In this document: positions 36,010 to 48,969 of the stretch, in pieces
How positions within the stretch are numbered: position 1 is the first letter of the stretch
Layout: each line of letters opens with the position of its first letter
Source of the DNA: Dreissena polymorpha
Taxonomy: Eukaryota; Mollusca; Bivalvia; Myida; Dreissenidae
Length of the DNA: 64,000 nt
Reading direction: 5' to 3'
NCBI RefSeq assembly: GCF_020536995.1
Contig: NC_068358.1
Span: 3,134,043 to 3,198,042, forward strand
Program-made: the position numbers and the translations under genes
Notes under the pieces: model-generated
The model's database searches: none
The model's input: the letters and a program-made list of their open reading frames with translations, nothing else
What the model was told of the DNA's origin: nothing

Positions 36010-37455
36010 GAACTCTTCAAAACGCTTCCGCACATCAGGAAATAGTTCCAAATGTTATATCTATGCTTATCAATCAAATGACAATAACTTAAAATAAAAC
36101 AGTAGCAAATCGTTAGCATTAATACAATAAAACATAGTTTACTGTAACCTTTAACTATATGGCACAGTCTTTTGCTGAAATCACAAATATCTTTTTATGA
36201 CGTCACAAGCATGGTCGACACTGTTTATGAGTGACAAGGAAGTGTTATTCTTTATGGAATTACAATCATAGGAACGAGGATTAATAACTAAAGTTGTGAG
36301 TAACATTTAAGGATTATAAGGATTAAGATGTAGATAAAATGATATATGCATGAAACCTCAGTAAACTGTTCAACATGCATATGTCATGTAATTCAGCGAA
36401 CTGTCAGAATCTGTCAACATTCGGTGAGTAGGTCTTTGCCCATATCCTAGATAATGAAACATGTTATGAAACCTTATTATTAGTTTTGCTTAGGATTACT
36501 TGTTGTCCATTATATTACAATATTATTGCGTTATATCTATAACATTTGACTTGTGATAAAACACGGTTAAGTTTTACCTACATTTAAATGTTTGGAAAAT
36601 AATACTCGGCCAAGTGTGATATCTTGAGCTCCTGAAAACCGGTTCAAACCTCCAATCAATCTCCACGCAGAGTTGTCGTTCCTTGCTCTCACATACACCC
36701 CTGCGAAATGCTCAGCAAGCCATTTTGCTTAAAATTTGGGTAAAACGAAATAAACGCATTCAATGTATATTTGATTGGATATTTAAGATCGCATGCATTA
36801 AATTAAGAAATATGACTTTTGAATTTACGATTCATCGGCAAAAACTTGGTAGTATTAATGCATCTCCTTGGAACTATTTTTTGCCCATTTACGCAGATGG
36901 AATCATTCCGCGCACTTCACAAATGTAAACAAATGAACAAATTGAGAGACGTTAGGCATTGCTTCGACGATAAACGTGTATTTACAGGGAGGAGACGGTC
37001 AGTTATGTTGTATTTATCGAACAAATAAGGGGACCTAGTTGTACAGTATACGGGAATTTTTTTTTTTAATATTTTACATTTTTAAATTCATGTTTAGAAT
37101 GTGAATTTGTGATCAAATCTGATAGTTATTTAGTATGATCAAAGTCCTAACATTATGATTAGTAGTAGAAGGCTATTGAACATTATTCATACTGACCAGT
37201 TGGTTTGTGTTAAAAATCAATATATTTCAGCATGTAGACTTTATAACTATTACTGTATAACCCATGCATATTTTTTGTCCACCCTTTAAACTTAAAGATG
37301 ACATCCATACACGCCTGATTTTTTCCCCTTTACAAAATAAATGTGAACCAAATGGACAAAAGGCAAAAAGTGCTCTCAGGCTTTTGATTTAAATATATGA
37401 GAGTAAAGACTGCCTGTGAAGAACGTCATATTTTAGATGATCAAATATCCTCCTT
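36010..37455. other. Gene-less AT-rich stretch with one dispersed repeat word
   Basis: Bases about 36612-36655 (GAGCTCCTGAAAACCGGTTC) match the dispersed repeat near 29237. No genes were recognised. Confidence 0.4.
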
Positions 37456-37460
37456 ATCAG

Positions 37461-37694
37461 GCTCTGGTCGTTGTCGGTTCAGGTGCTACATGTACACGTA
37501 CTTCACTTGAAAGTACCCGGGGTACTCTGAAGTATGCTACAATTTACCCGGCTTAGTAAAATACAGTTAAAGGCAACTTGCCATACTCGGGGTACTTTTT
37601 AGTATATTTTCCATACCCCGGGTACTTTGTAGTATACTTTAGTGTACACGGGGTACTAAAATGTTGTACCTGAGCCGACAATAACCAAATGAGC
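37461..37694. mobile_element. Small MITE-like element with GGGGTACT repeats
   Basis: Imperfect inverted ends (GTTGTCGGTTCAGGTGC on the left; TATTGTCGGCTCAGGTAC read inward on the right) enclose four copies of a CGGGGTACT...AGTATA motif. Confidence 0.5.
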
Positions 37695-38077
37695 ATTAGT
37701 ACTTACTGTCCGTTCTCAACACTCCAGTTTCAGATGAGCATTAATGAAATTACAAAGATTAGTTCAAACATTACCACCAGCACCTGTAATTGTAGCGAAC
37801 GGTCAACCTTCATTTATAGTCATCTGATCTACATGTATAAACAGGAAATTCCACACTTCAACTATTTAATTATGTTGTACTTGTACTGAATGGTGTGATA
37901 CTAGCAAATGTATATTTTTAATCATAACTGTGCGCAAACTGGGAGAAACAAATATTTCTTTTTTTATTAGATTCCTGTAATTATATTGGTGTTTCAGTAT
38001 TTAGATATTTTAATTGTGGTAGTCAAACAAAATTCACATTATTAAAAAAAACAAAAGCATGAAAACAAGTCCCTTAA

Positions 38078-38395
38078 AGGGGCCGTCCAACAGATAAAGC
38101 GTCGTATCGACGCGATTCGATATTTTGGGAAACTACAAGGATTGATTATATAGCTAAACAATACGTCCGCAATGAATATGAGCGTGGATGGTCGAGTGGT
38201 GTAGGCGGGAGGCTTTTTACTCCAGGTGTCTTAGGTTCGAGCCCTGTTGAGGGTTACTGTTTTTCCTTTTTTTATAATTGTATTCTTGTTTTTTACTGGA
38301 TATTTTTAGTTCAAATGTTTAAATTTATCAATATAAAGCATTTAAAGCTTTAATGACAAGCTTCAATACATGCTAAAATCTGTTGGACGGCCCCT
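38078..38395. mobile_element. TTAA-flanked MITE carrying a tRNA-like sequence
   Basis: Terminal inverted repeats AGGGGCCGTCCAACAGAT and ATCTGTTGGACGGCCCCT are perfect over 18 bp and flanked by TTAA at 38074-38077 and 38396-38399. The element is 318 bp with no coding region. A right-end relic of the same family (ATCTGTTGGACGGCC) is at about 49210-49227. The interior contains a Pol III promoter-like tRNA relic. Confidence 0.8.
38181..38258 (+). pseudogene. tRNA-like sequence inside the MITE
   Basis: A perfect A-box (TGGTCGAGTGG) and B-box (GGTTCGAGCCC) stand at tRNA spacing, with an anticodon-stem-like GGGAG...CTCC between them enclosing TTT. The acceptor ends do not pair well, so it is not a working tRNA. 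The D-arm resembles Ser/Leu tRNAs. Confidence 0.6.
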
Positions 38396-38399
38396 TTAA

Positions 38400-39390
38400 A
38401 ATGGTGGCATATTTATGGGATATTAACAGAAAAAAGCAATACCATACTATCTTGTTAGATTTTAATAACAGTGTTTAATACCTGTGTTTAGGAGATACCA
38501 TTCAATAAGGATAAACACAATACTTGAAAATACATGAACAATGAAAAAAACTGAAGTTTAGCTGTAATGTATTGCATATTCACAGATGTGTGTTATTTAA
38601 GAAAGATCCAGTGGCAAATTATCTTAAGGAAAGTTTTACATCATACCACAGATACAATATTTTTTAAGGTTTATAGTCTTAAAAATGCTAATTTTCCTCT
38701 AACATGCCCTTGTATTTCAAGATAGAATACTTTCCTTGCCATGTATTAAAAATAATCTTTGTTTTTACATAAATGAAAAGACATTAACCTTATGAATGGG
38801 AATCATTTTAATACGTTTTATTCACTTAAACTATCACGCAAAAGTCAAATGCAAAAGAAAAACATTTATGGTTCAATATGCCCAATACAATATAAAAACA
38901 GCATAATGCAAAAAGAGAGAACAAAATAAACACAATAATTAAATGTATAAAATAATTTCACAATTTATAACAATTTAAATAACTTGATACTAACTGATGA
39001 AAGTCATGTACCGGTATTTTAATACATCTAAGTAATAAAACTTGATAAATGTCACAATATGATTGATACAACCATTAAACCATTGATGATATTGCTTAAA
39101 ATTCCTTTTTATCCATTACCACATTTGTGAATGTAAGGTTTGCAATTGTGGGTAAAGAATAATAATTGTGTATGTGTGCACATGAACCGCCTTAAACAGG
39201 CAATAACAATTATGGGTTCACAACTGACTTATGGATATCTTCTCATTGAATTCATGCAGTATGCGGCGTGAAACTGGATTCCCATGTTGTTGAAAAGCCA
39301 TATATGCCCTGGCTTTTGGAAAGCAGATCAGTGTAGGAATGCAGCTACTTAACACTTTCTGTAGAATGTTTCTTTATTATCACGTATGCC
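38400..39390. other. Gene-less AT-rich stretch
   Basis: Nothing recognisable was seen. Confidence 0.4.
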
Positions 39391-39396
39391 CTTTTT

Positions 39397-40540
39397 AGCT
39401 CATCTTTAAAAAGAAATATTATGAGCTATTGTCATCACCTGAGCGTCGGCCTCCAGTTAAGATTTGTGTTTAGGTTAAGTTTTGTGTTTAGGTCCACTTT
39501 TCTCATAAGAGTATCATAACTTTTGCATTCAAACATGGCACACTTACTTAATATCATGGGGAGACTGGGCAGGCAAAGTTAGATAACTCTGGCTGGCATT
39601 TTGACAGAATTATGTGCCCTTTTTATACTTAGAAAATTGAGAATTCGGTTAAGTTTTGTGTTTAGGTCCACATTATTCCTAAAGTATCAAAGCTATTGCT
39701 TTCATACTTGCAACGCTTACTAACTATCATTAGGGGACCGTGCAGGCAACGTTATGTAACTATGACTGGCATTTTTACAGAATTATGGCCCCTTTTATAC
39801 TTAAAAATTTGAACATTTGGTTAAATGATTCCTAAAGTTTCAAAGCTATTGCTTTCATATTTGCAACACTTACTAACTATTATAAGGGGACTGTACAGGA
39901 AAAGTTGCATATCTCTGGTAGGTATTTTGATGGAATTATGGCCCTTTTTTGACTTAGTAACTTTAAACATTTTGTGAAATTTTGTGTTTAGATCCACTTT
40001 ACTTCTTAAGTATTAAGGCTATTGCTTTCAAACTTTAAATACTTTCTAACTATCATGAGGGTACTGTCCTGGCAAGTTGAATTCGACCTTGACGTTTGAA
40101 TGTCATTGACACTCAATATCAAATTATTAAATTTTGCTAAAATTGCCATAACTTGTTTATTTATGATCAGATTTGATTCATACTTTGACGCAACAACACT
40201 TACCTTACATACCACAATGTACACCACCCAAACGATCCCCAGGTCCAACCTCAGAATCCCCCCCCCACCAAAAAATATATTCTTTTTTAAACATGGTTAA
40301 AAAAAACATAAATATTTATTTTTATTATTTTATTTTTGAATGACTGTCCAACCATCCCACCCAAGAATCCCCCCCCCCCCCAAAAAAAATACATATATAT
40401 TTTTCTGTTTTTTTAAGATAATGTAATAAATGACCATACACCCACACTATACACCCATCTCCACCCTCAACCCCCCCCCCCCCATTTGATTGAAGTATTT
40501 AGATAGGTCTCTTCACCTTTAAAAAGAAAAAGAGATGAGC
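39397..40540. mobile_element. Interspersed element with AGCTCATCT ends and internal tandem repeats
   Basis: The left end starts AGCTCATCTTTAAAAAG, and the right end, read inward, starts GCTCATCTCTTTTTC, forming short terminal inverted repeats. Inside are about 3.5 copies of a unit of roughly 185 bp (39460-40090; shared words AAGTTTTGTGTTTAGGTCCA and CTTACTAACTATCAT), followed by three poly-C runs (40259-40483). No coding region. Confidence 0.6.
39460..40090. repeat. Diverged tandem repeat, about 185-bp period
   Basis: The words TTTAGGTCCA, GCTATTGCTTTCA, ACTAACTATCAT and GAATTATGGCC recur in the same order starting near 39460, 39645, 39830 and 39965. The units have diverged and the last is incomplete. 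Confidence 0.7.
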
Positions 40541-41084
40541 AGCCTGCACCCGCTCTTGTTCACATTTTAACTCTTCAACATTGTACAAGGGAGACTGAAT
40601 TTCTCATGTCTGATTTGGCACTTTTCTAATGATTATGTTACTGGTGAACAAATGTCTTTCAATTTATGGGGAAAAGTTTTTTTTCCATAAATATCCATGC
40701 AGTGTATTTTCTAAAAACAGACATAATTGCATATTTATACACATTTTAGGCTATACATTAATTATGGTGACATGTGTTTCATTATTGATAAATTTTGCAG
40801 ACAAAAATATAATACCAACCCTTGTCATATGAGTTGTTAAATGGCAAGTAGACAGAATATTGCTTGACTATTGTCTTATTTTCAAGAAAGGCCATACAAT
40901 TTGATTCTATGTTTTTCGTCTAAGGTGTGCCCAAACTTTTTTAGATCAAGCAGAAAATTGTGATTTGAAGTGTATGAAAAATAAGTACAGTGACCCATGT
41001 GACGACAATACCTGCGTTATTCCAGAAAACACTTGTACCTGTATCATGTTTGGTGAACAGGTGTTATCCACATAGGCATATCCA

Positions 41085-41121
41085 GGGGGGGGGGCGGACG
41101 CGGCGTACGCCCCCCCCCCCC
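41085..41121. repeat. G10/C12 hairpin
   Basis: Ten G (41085-41094) face twelve C (41110-41121) across a CpG-rich loop. The two runs are complementary and could also form a quadruplex. Probably the end of a small transposon, and error-prone in assemblies. Confidence 0.7.
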
Positions 41122-41399
41122 TAAAATCTCCAAAGTAATGTAAATTTATTTGATGTTTCATACTTAACCAGATCTAAATCATCTATTTAAACTCATCTTT
41201 CTTCTTTTTCATACACAACATTTGCCACTTATCACAGACAATCGCTTAATGTTTTAACTTTAGACTCTCTGTCGCCCGGTTTAGTATTACAAATAAACTT
41301 TGCACGTTTTGGGCATTATAAGATGGTACTAAGATGAAAGTACATAAGGCGTGACATGCTCGAGAAGTGATTGTCAAAGCCCTCAAAATCACTAAAATC

Positions 41400-41525
41400 A
41401 GGAAGCTTCCGGGAGGCGAATTCCGGGGGGCTTCGCCCCCTGGACTCTTTAGCAGGGTTTTGCCCTGAACCCACCAGGTAACGGCCCCCTGGACCCCCGG
41501 AAAATCTTTCAATATCCCGCCCCCA
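41400..41525. repeat. GC-rich inverted repeat patch
   Basis: Contains the self-complementary GGGGGCTTCGCCCCC (about 41427-41441) and two CCCCTGGA words, in sharp contrast to the AT-rich surroundings. Likely a piece of a dispersed GC-rich repeat. Confidence 0.5.
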
Positions 41526-42477
41526 CTTAAACAGAAATCCTGGACCGCCACTGATCCAGTTCCTCTCCTTTGGAAAAACTTATTAACATCTTCGGCACAA
41601 ATAGGGCTGACTGATTGAATCAACCAGTGATAGATTCATTAAAATAATAATCATTTATAAGGTAAGTGATTTTGAAAGCTTTGTACCAACAGATATGTAG
41701 GTTTTGTCTCTTAAACTACCTTTTCATATTGTATATATTGCCCTTTTAAGATTTATTTTCAAATATATGTAGGTATATACACAGTAATTGTAGATCTTAA
41801 ATAGTCTGTGAGACTTAAATGTATGTGTGTTAACATCAAACAACCATATCCATATTATCATATTGCATAAAGACTGATATAAGATATTATGGTATGAGAT
41901 GGTTTTCTTTAAATGAGAATGTAATGTAACCGTCGTGCAAGAGATTGTTTAGTGTACTGTAACCTTCATGATGAACGCTTGGAATGATAATCACATGAAT
42001 TAGACGCTCTCATAAAAATAGTCCGTTCTGAGCCCAACACAGAGGTGAATGTTATGTGACCGTCGTGCGAGAGATTGACATCCAATGCGTGGAATTGACC
42101 GTTCAAAGGCGGTGACGCAAGTTTTAGTATGTTTATGTGTTTGTGTGTACTTGAGTGTCTTGACGTGTACATTGTGTTTATATCTAACAATACGGCAATG
42201 GTTAGATGCCATAAACATCGGACGACATATTGTGAAAAAATAGTTTAATACTCTTTAAATGCACGTGATGAAGGGCAATACGCATTATTACTCATTTTGT
42301 TAATATTCAGATTCGTGTTGTTTATTTTTTTTATTGTCCTGTCGTTTGTACTGATGAGTCTACATATTTCACTCAAAGTAGCCGAAATTAACACAAATGT
42401 TTTGAAATTGGGCTTGTTGATATTATAGTTAAAGGAGATGTTTTCGTACCAAACCAAAATTCAAAATGCAAATAGTT

Positions 42478-45300
42478 TTAGTTCACCAAAAACCCAGAGA
42501 AATACGAGTGCAGATTTCCTTCATGTCCACCTTCAATATCGCTATTTCCTAAAGGTAAGCAAGTAACCCAGACATCATCGCCAGCTGCCAGTTTGATGAC
42601 GATTGTTGTACTTCCTTGTCTCCATGCTGTTCCAGCAGAATTGTCCACAACAAGGTATCCGATTTGATTGGCAACCGAATTTAAGACGATCTTCACATTG
42701 TATCGAGCCATCGTACTCAGAGATAAACTAAACGTGTATGTCCCGTTTCTAAAAATATTTATAGCAAACAGTAAAACAAAGACTACGGAGAATATTTATC
42801 CTAAAAATAAACAATAAAAACTAAATACGTGTCTTGTTGAATAAGACAAATCTCAGTGAATCTATTATTTTAAGAAGAAATTACATTAGTATTGGTAAAC
42901 TGTTCTATATTTGTAGGTAAATCTTTATACTGAATGTGTATTTCTTGTACAAACAATATAATAATATTTATTTATTATTTTTTTTTGTGGGGGGTGGGGG
43001 CGAAATTCTAAATGTAGGAGACACTATTTATGAAATATAACATTAAATTATTTTATCAGTCGTACATAGGCGCCCGGAAAATCCCATGTCTGACATCGTA
43101 TGACTGTCTTGTATCGAGCAATTTTTGGTCAAAGATAATTGACTCGTCCAATTTGCATCCTGTGATCCCATGGCGTAAGTTGACCATGAAGGCAGGCGCC
43201 GGTAAAATGCTTGAACTGGAGCCTGTTAAATGCAGGAAAAATAGCATATCACAAGACCTGCAGTGACGTAAATTTCAATATTCCATTTATCTTGTGTCAT
43301 AGCCACGGGTTGAAAAAAGAAAACAACCGCATTGTCTTAAACCCTTCCGCACCAAATCAGTACGTAAGGCAAACGTCATAGACTGACATACTTTCAACAC
43401 ACGCTTCTTTGATATTGTTCAAGTTGACTGCAATTTTTGTTAATAAATGTATTACATATTCATCCCAAACATTGTGTATCGTTATACTATCACCAAACTG
43501 AACTATACCTGTATACGTAGTGGACATATTATATTTTTACTATATTTCAACTACATTCGCAATAATGATTATAATAAAAAAATCTTCATAGCGATCCAAT
43601 ATAATGTATACATTGCAGTAATTTAGTGAAACGATCTATCATTAAGGAAATGGGATTAATTTTTGTTATTTCAGGCTTTTACCGATTATTTAAAGACACT
43701 GCATCTCTAAATTTGCAGTAACATGTACGGCAGTTGAAATCTAACATAAGCATGTTCAAGTGACCTACATATGCACTAACAAAACATTTTTAGGTTACAT
43801 TTTAAGTTAGTTATATAGTCTTACAACAAAATGTTGCAATGATATCTTTACTTGTATCTTGTTCGGAAAATATGCAAACATAAACATGCAAAGAGTCAGA
43901 CTTCGTTGGTAAATACTGTTTTGACCGAATTATAATAGTTGTTGAATCACCTGGTCTAGAGGCAGTCAATATTTACAAATGTTAATCAGATAACAGTTTG
44001 CTGAACAACCAGATAATCGAATCTGAAAGCATTTCCAACATGTTCAATAAATAGCAAATGATGATGAATGAACGTTAATATAATTCGTTATAAAACACAA
44101 TGATAATAATTTCAATGAAAAGTAAGTCAAATAAAACATAAAAGGTCATTTTTTCGTTAAAGAAATGCGTCACACAATTATCTATATTGTGGTTAAGGCA
44201 TTCAAAAACCTTTCGTAATTATCTCTCTTTAATGTTAACATTGCGTGTTCAATGTAATAGATTAATATCATAAAAATTTATATGTTTACCATATACCTTC
44301 ACTGTTCCAAGAAAGTTTTACTTGTTTATTAAGAAAATGCTTTGTTGCGCGGCCAAATGTTATCACTTGAACAATGCTTGTTCGGTTGTAACATTTCACA
44401 AATGTGTTTATATTTTGGGATACAATAATCACATTTTAATCACGACCTGAGAAATATCAATCGTGAGCTAGAAAGGCTTGATGCAACAAACGAGTCTTTT
44501 AAGACAAATTCAAGTATCTGTATCACGAACATACTTAGGTCAATATTCTGACTAAACTTTGAGGTTTTACTCAATTTTTGAGATCGGTTTGACCATCATA
44601 CTTAAGTTTGTGTTGATGAAAGTTGTTTGTAGTTTTTAGTCCGACTAAACCCAAAGTTTGATGAGGAATAACAGCATATTATTACATCTGAGATTTTAGA
44701 TTGGTCTTGAACTAACCGATATTCTCAATACCCAGCCGAGTAGATACTCCAAGCTCATCTGTTTAGTTGGGCAAAACAAAGGAGACTGTTCTTGATACTG
44801 GGCCCAGGTGAAAGGTCAACACAATAAGTTTAAGTTTCTTCTGTCGTTACAGTATCAGATCGATATTAAAATAGAAACCATAATATATCAAATAAACATT
44901 GTTTTTTCGTTGAATGACGATACATTCCAAAGTCAGCCGAGCGTTTGTATTGATCTCAAACGCTGTGCAGGTTATGCAACGTAAAAGGAAAAAGATAACA
45001 ATAAACGGATATGATTTATAGTTTAAGAATGTTAAAGACAACATGTTCACGCATACATATCAGAAAATGATATATAGCTGAACACAAAAACGCACACAAA
45101 GAAACAAAATAATACTTACACGAATGACATGATTGTTGCAAATTTACCAGCATGTCCTTTAGAATTGATACTTCATTCTCTAGTTTAAGCAGCTCATGCG
45201 TAAATTCTTGATTACTGCCTGGCTGTCCGTCTACCAAAAATGAAACTACACCCTCAGTTAGACACGCGGCAAATAATAAATGTATCAGTAAAGACTGCAT
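42478..45300 (-). CDS. Secreted C1q-domain protein (C1qDC), three exons
   Basis: Exons 45120-45300, 43066-43222 and 42478-42748 total 609 bp, 202 residues plus stop, with consistent phases 1 and 2 and GT/AG borders (GTAAGT, AACAG, GTACGA, TTTAG). Exon 1: signal peptide MQSLLIHLLFAACLTEG, then VDGQPGSNQE and a short coiled coil (HELLKLENEVSILKDMLVNL) followed by SCHSC cysteines that could link subunits. Exons 2-3: globular C1q domain with IIFDQKLLDTRQSYDVRHGI, NGTYTFSLSLST, GSTTIVIKLAAGDDVWVTC and the closing HSYFSGFL strand. C1q-domain proteins form trimers and, in molluscs, act as secreted pattern-recognition lectins in haemolymph; the ligand is unknown. A damaged tandem sister lies 11 kb to the left. 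Confidence 0.85.
43980..44995. other. About 1-kb insertion in intron 1 of C1q copy B
   Basis: Intron 1 of copy A lacks this stretch; similarity resumes at the shared GGATATGATTTATAGTTTAA (45008 and 31128). The content is unrecognised, with no clear inverted ends. Confidence 0.5.
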
Positions 45301-46749
45301 GTTTGATAGTTTTCAAATGTGCTTCACTATGTTAACGTGTTACTGACTATATTATTTTCGCATCTAGAACATATGATAAATGTGGTCAGATAGTGGAGTT
45401 TGCTATTTTAAAGCGACTCACTAAATAACACGAACTTAACTGGAAATAATGATATGTGTTTTTATACAAATAGCAGTTTTTAATATCGTGCTTATGTAGT
45501 TTAAGGGCGTATTTACCTACTTTATGTAAGTAATCGTCACTTATTTTTTAATTGTGCAAATATATTTGGTATACAAGTTATGAAATGATTACATTATCGG
45601 GCGAATCACCATAATAAGTATTTACCTTAACAAATATGGCTATCGCAGATCAAAACGCTTCAGGCTTTTTTTAAATTGATGTGCACGATATGAATTTTAC
45701 ATTCTTTTGGTGATCATACACAAAACGTTTTTACCGATGGGTAAAACATGTTATCATTCAAAATTGCATATCTATTTTCATACACGAGATAAATGCAAAC
45801 GGTTTTATGTAATCCAACCTTATAAGTTTGTGCCTGCAATTCAGGTTCATTTCTTTTATTAATAATGGCGTAGACAATGCTCTAATTCAAAAGTAAAATT
45901 CGACTGATGTGGCATCTTTACCACAATCAAGATGCCTGTCTAACTGAATGTTGTTAGGCATGGGCTCATATATGTGCAACCAAACAAAACTGGTATGAAG
46001 AGTAATATAGGCGTTTTTTTATAAGCTTGATAATACGCGCAAATGGATGTGTGAATGGCACATAGAAACGTTACAAATGCATGTTGAACTATTGCTATCC
46101 TTTGTTTGCACTTCATTGTAACAGTGTTTCCAGGCTTGCATATTTGGTTCATGCTCACAATGACAGGACACATTCCGGGTAACATTGGTGAATATTTTGA
46201 ATTATAGTTTTGTTTATATTTGAATTGATATTTTTGCCTGATGTTTGCAAATATGTATGATGCTAACACATAGCTTGGAAATGTGGAATATTGACATTTT
46301 GCGACATGTTCCCAGCACGTTTGTTTGTTCTGGTCGTTTGTAATAATGCAGGGAGTTTAATTAAAATTAAGTTAACAACGGTAATCCGCTGCAAGCTACA
46401 CACTAATTATGGAGATACGATATACAGTATTAAAGGGATGTTAAACAAACAGAATTCCTCTTATATATTAATATAGTATTAAAAAACAATTGTTTGGGAA
46501 CGCTAAATGTATAGAAAGGTTGGACACATAATCTCGATCTGTTTACGAAACGGGTTTTCAGAATTAAAATACCTCTGTAGTCATCCAACAGAGTAAATGA
46601 TGCCGCTGTGCTTTTGAACGTGTATTACGTCTTTACTTAAAGCTGTACTTGACCAGTCCATTTACAAATGTAAAATTATAATATTCAAATATCAAAATTA
46701 AATGTACGCTTTATGAAAAAGCCAATGACTACTAATTTAGACTTTTCTT

Positions 46750-48000
46750 AGAAACCAGATTATGATATCATCTTATTATAAAATTAAGTATGTAAATGGA
46801 TGCCAATATGCATTAATAGACTACGTTGAATTTTGATTATGCAATTCAACAAAAACAAGCGAACTATTGTGCAAACAACCATTTAGTTAAGTATGCTCTT
46901 TGATAGTGTAAAGACGAACTTTCATGTGTTTTACTTTTAATTAGGATACTTTGCTTACAATGTAATTTATAACAAAGAAATTAAACATGTATTACAACTT
47001 CTAAAACCCTATTATTTCGTCTGTGTGCTTATGAACGTATGACAAAAAATGATCTCGGGCACAATAATATATATGTGCTTTTGATATAACACGATCATTA
47101 CAAAAAGTGAAAAAATGCGCATTACATGATGATAAATCGACAATTATAAATCGATATAATATATACTTTTTCCAAATGGGAAAAAAATCGCTGATGAGTC
47201 AACTGAAATATCTGTAGCAAATCAATATGAACACGACTATGGCCAAGCAATGAAAGTCCCCTACCGGTGAAACTCCACCATTTTCAGCAATATTCCTAGT
47301 ATATTTGTTGCCATAGCAACCAGAATTCTTGACGTAGGAACAAAATGAAATGGCGTGCATAATCTCCATATTGCCATCTGTCCATATTTCAAGTTTCATG
47401 AAAAAATATGAAGAACTTTTAAAGTTATCACAGGATCAAGAAAAGTGTGACAGACTGACAGACACACAAAGCGCAAACCATAAGTCCCCTCCGAGTATTA
47501 TAGACCATAACAAGAGATGTGTTTGTCAGAAATACAATGCCCCCTACTGCGCCGCTTTGAAGCCATGTATTTGACCTTTGACCTTAAAGGGTGACCTTGA
47601 CCTTTCACCACTCAAAATGTGCAGCTCCATGAGATACACATGCATGCCAAATATCAAGTTGCTATCTTCAATATTGCACAAGTTATGAGCAATGTTAAAG
47701 TTTTCGGACGGACGGACAGACTGACTGACTGAGGGACAGTTCAACTGCTATATGCCACCCTACCGGGGACATAAAAATACAGATTTGGTGGATGGATGTC
47801 CAAGAAGGATTAAACAAGGATAATAAACACATTTGAGTTTGAATAATAACTCACTTTTTTCTCAACTGATTTTGTGAGTTCCTTTGCCTTTTCTGTGACT
47901 TTAACTGAAGCCTGTTTTCCGATTCCATATAGATAGGCTGAAATGAAAAGCATATTAAATGTTAAGATTGTTTTCATTTAGATAGGAGAGTTTTTATGAT
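46750..48000. other. Gene-less stretch with dispersed non-coding repeats
   Basis: Bases about 47510-47765 carry a repeat with TTTGACCTTTGACCTTAAAG, CAAGTTATGAGCAATGTTAA and GGACGGACGGACAGACTGAC, ending near CACCCTACCGG. About 47255-47400 resembles another dispersed repeat, with CTACCGGTGAAACTCCACC. No coding region is supported. Confidence 0.5.
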
Positions 48001-48717
48001 TTTTTATTAGGGATGCAATGGGTTAACCGGTTAACCTACCAAATGACCAGTTAACCGGTTACATTTTCGGGAAAAGGTTAGCCTGAACAAAAAAATGATT
48101 ATGCTCTTTGTCATTGAATAATTCGTGGGATTCTACATTTTGCGTGCGACGTACTGCCAACGTGCGCTGGCGACTGCCAACTTGTGCTGGTTCGAACAAT
48201 ATGCCGCACCATCGACGGTAATAAATAACGTATCATCAAACAAAGTAAAAAAGCAATTAATCAGTACATTTGTGATAAAAACAGGGGGTATGTTCGATAA
48301 TTGGCGCTAATGTTTTTTTTTAATAGCGAAAATTTAACAAGCGAACTGCAGGGAGTGGGGGATATTAGCAAAGACGTTATTGACAGATTTATCTAACTCG
48401 ATAGTGATAAAAATCAGTTACAACATTGGACGATTTATTTTGATATTTTGTTAACAAATATCCAACACTGATTGCTCGTGAAAATAAACTGTTTATAAGT
48501 GACAATTTTAAAAAAAAATGCATTCGTAGTTAAAAACTTGTCCAGTTGACGTTGTATTTGTTTTATCAGAAATTAATATTATTAGCAGTAATTTACGTCA
48601 CCACCGATGCAACCACTACCGTCTGAGGTAAGTTTTATCCAAGAAAGCAATTTTTAAAGCTCATTTAATTAACAAATATCAATTAAAAAATTATTTTTAG
48701 AATCATTAAATTTTGTA

Positions 48718-48966
48718 TTGGTGCAATTGCTAAAAAGTTGCGCCGCACGGTACGTTAACAAGAATTCACGCGAATTGTCAACCCGATGGCGACCGGTTTA
48801 TAAAAATAAACAACGTTTCCCAACAATTGCGCATGTGGCTCGGAAGCTTTTGTCTGTACCATCGACATCTGTGCCATCGGAGCAAGTTTCTCTGAAACTT
48901 GTTACCAAGGCTCACAACCGCATCAGCCACAAGCTAGTGGACAAAGTCATTTTCTTTACCAAATAG
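48718..48966 (+). mobile_element. hAT transposase C-terminal relic
   Basis: The frame encodes the hAT dimerisation region: WRPVYKNKQRFPTIAHVA, then KLLSVPSTSVPSEQVSL and ISHKLVDKVIFF. In intact hAT proteins the SEQ-VSL segment reads SER-VFS, so key positions have drifted. The upstream 48005-48060 has GGTTAACCGGTTAACC-type repeats often seen near ends of such elements. No catalytic region was found between them, so this is a truncated DNA transposon. Confidence 0.7.
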
Positions 48967-48969
48967 CAG

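Larger units (their letters stand above)
42040..46750. repeat. Segmental duplication, copy B (C1q locus)
   Basis: Same orientation as copy A at 29220-33000. It contains the intact C1q gene. It is longer mainly because intron 1 is 1,897 bp here against 882 bp in copy A. Confidence 0.75.

Noticed and set aside
38181-38258. A functional tRNA gene
   Set aside because: A- and B-boxes are good but the acceptor stem does not pair and the sequence sits within a MITE.
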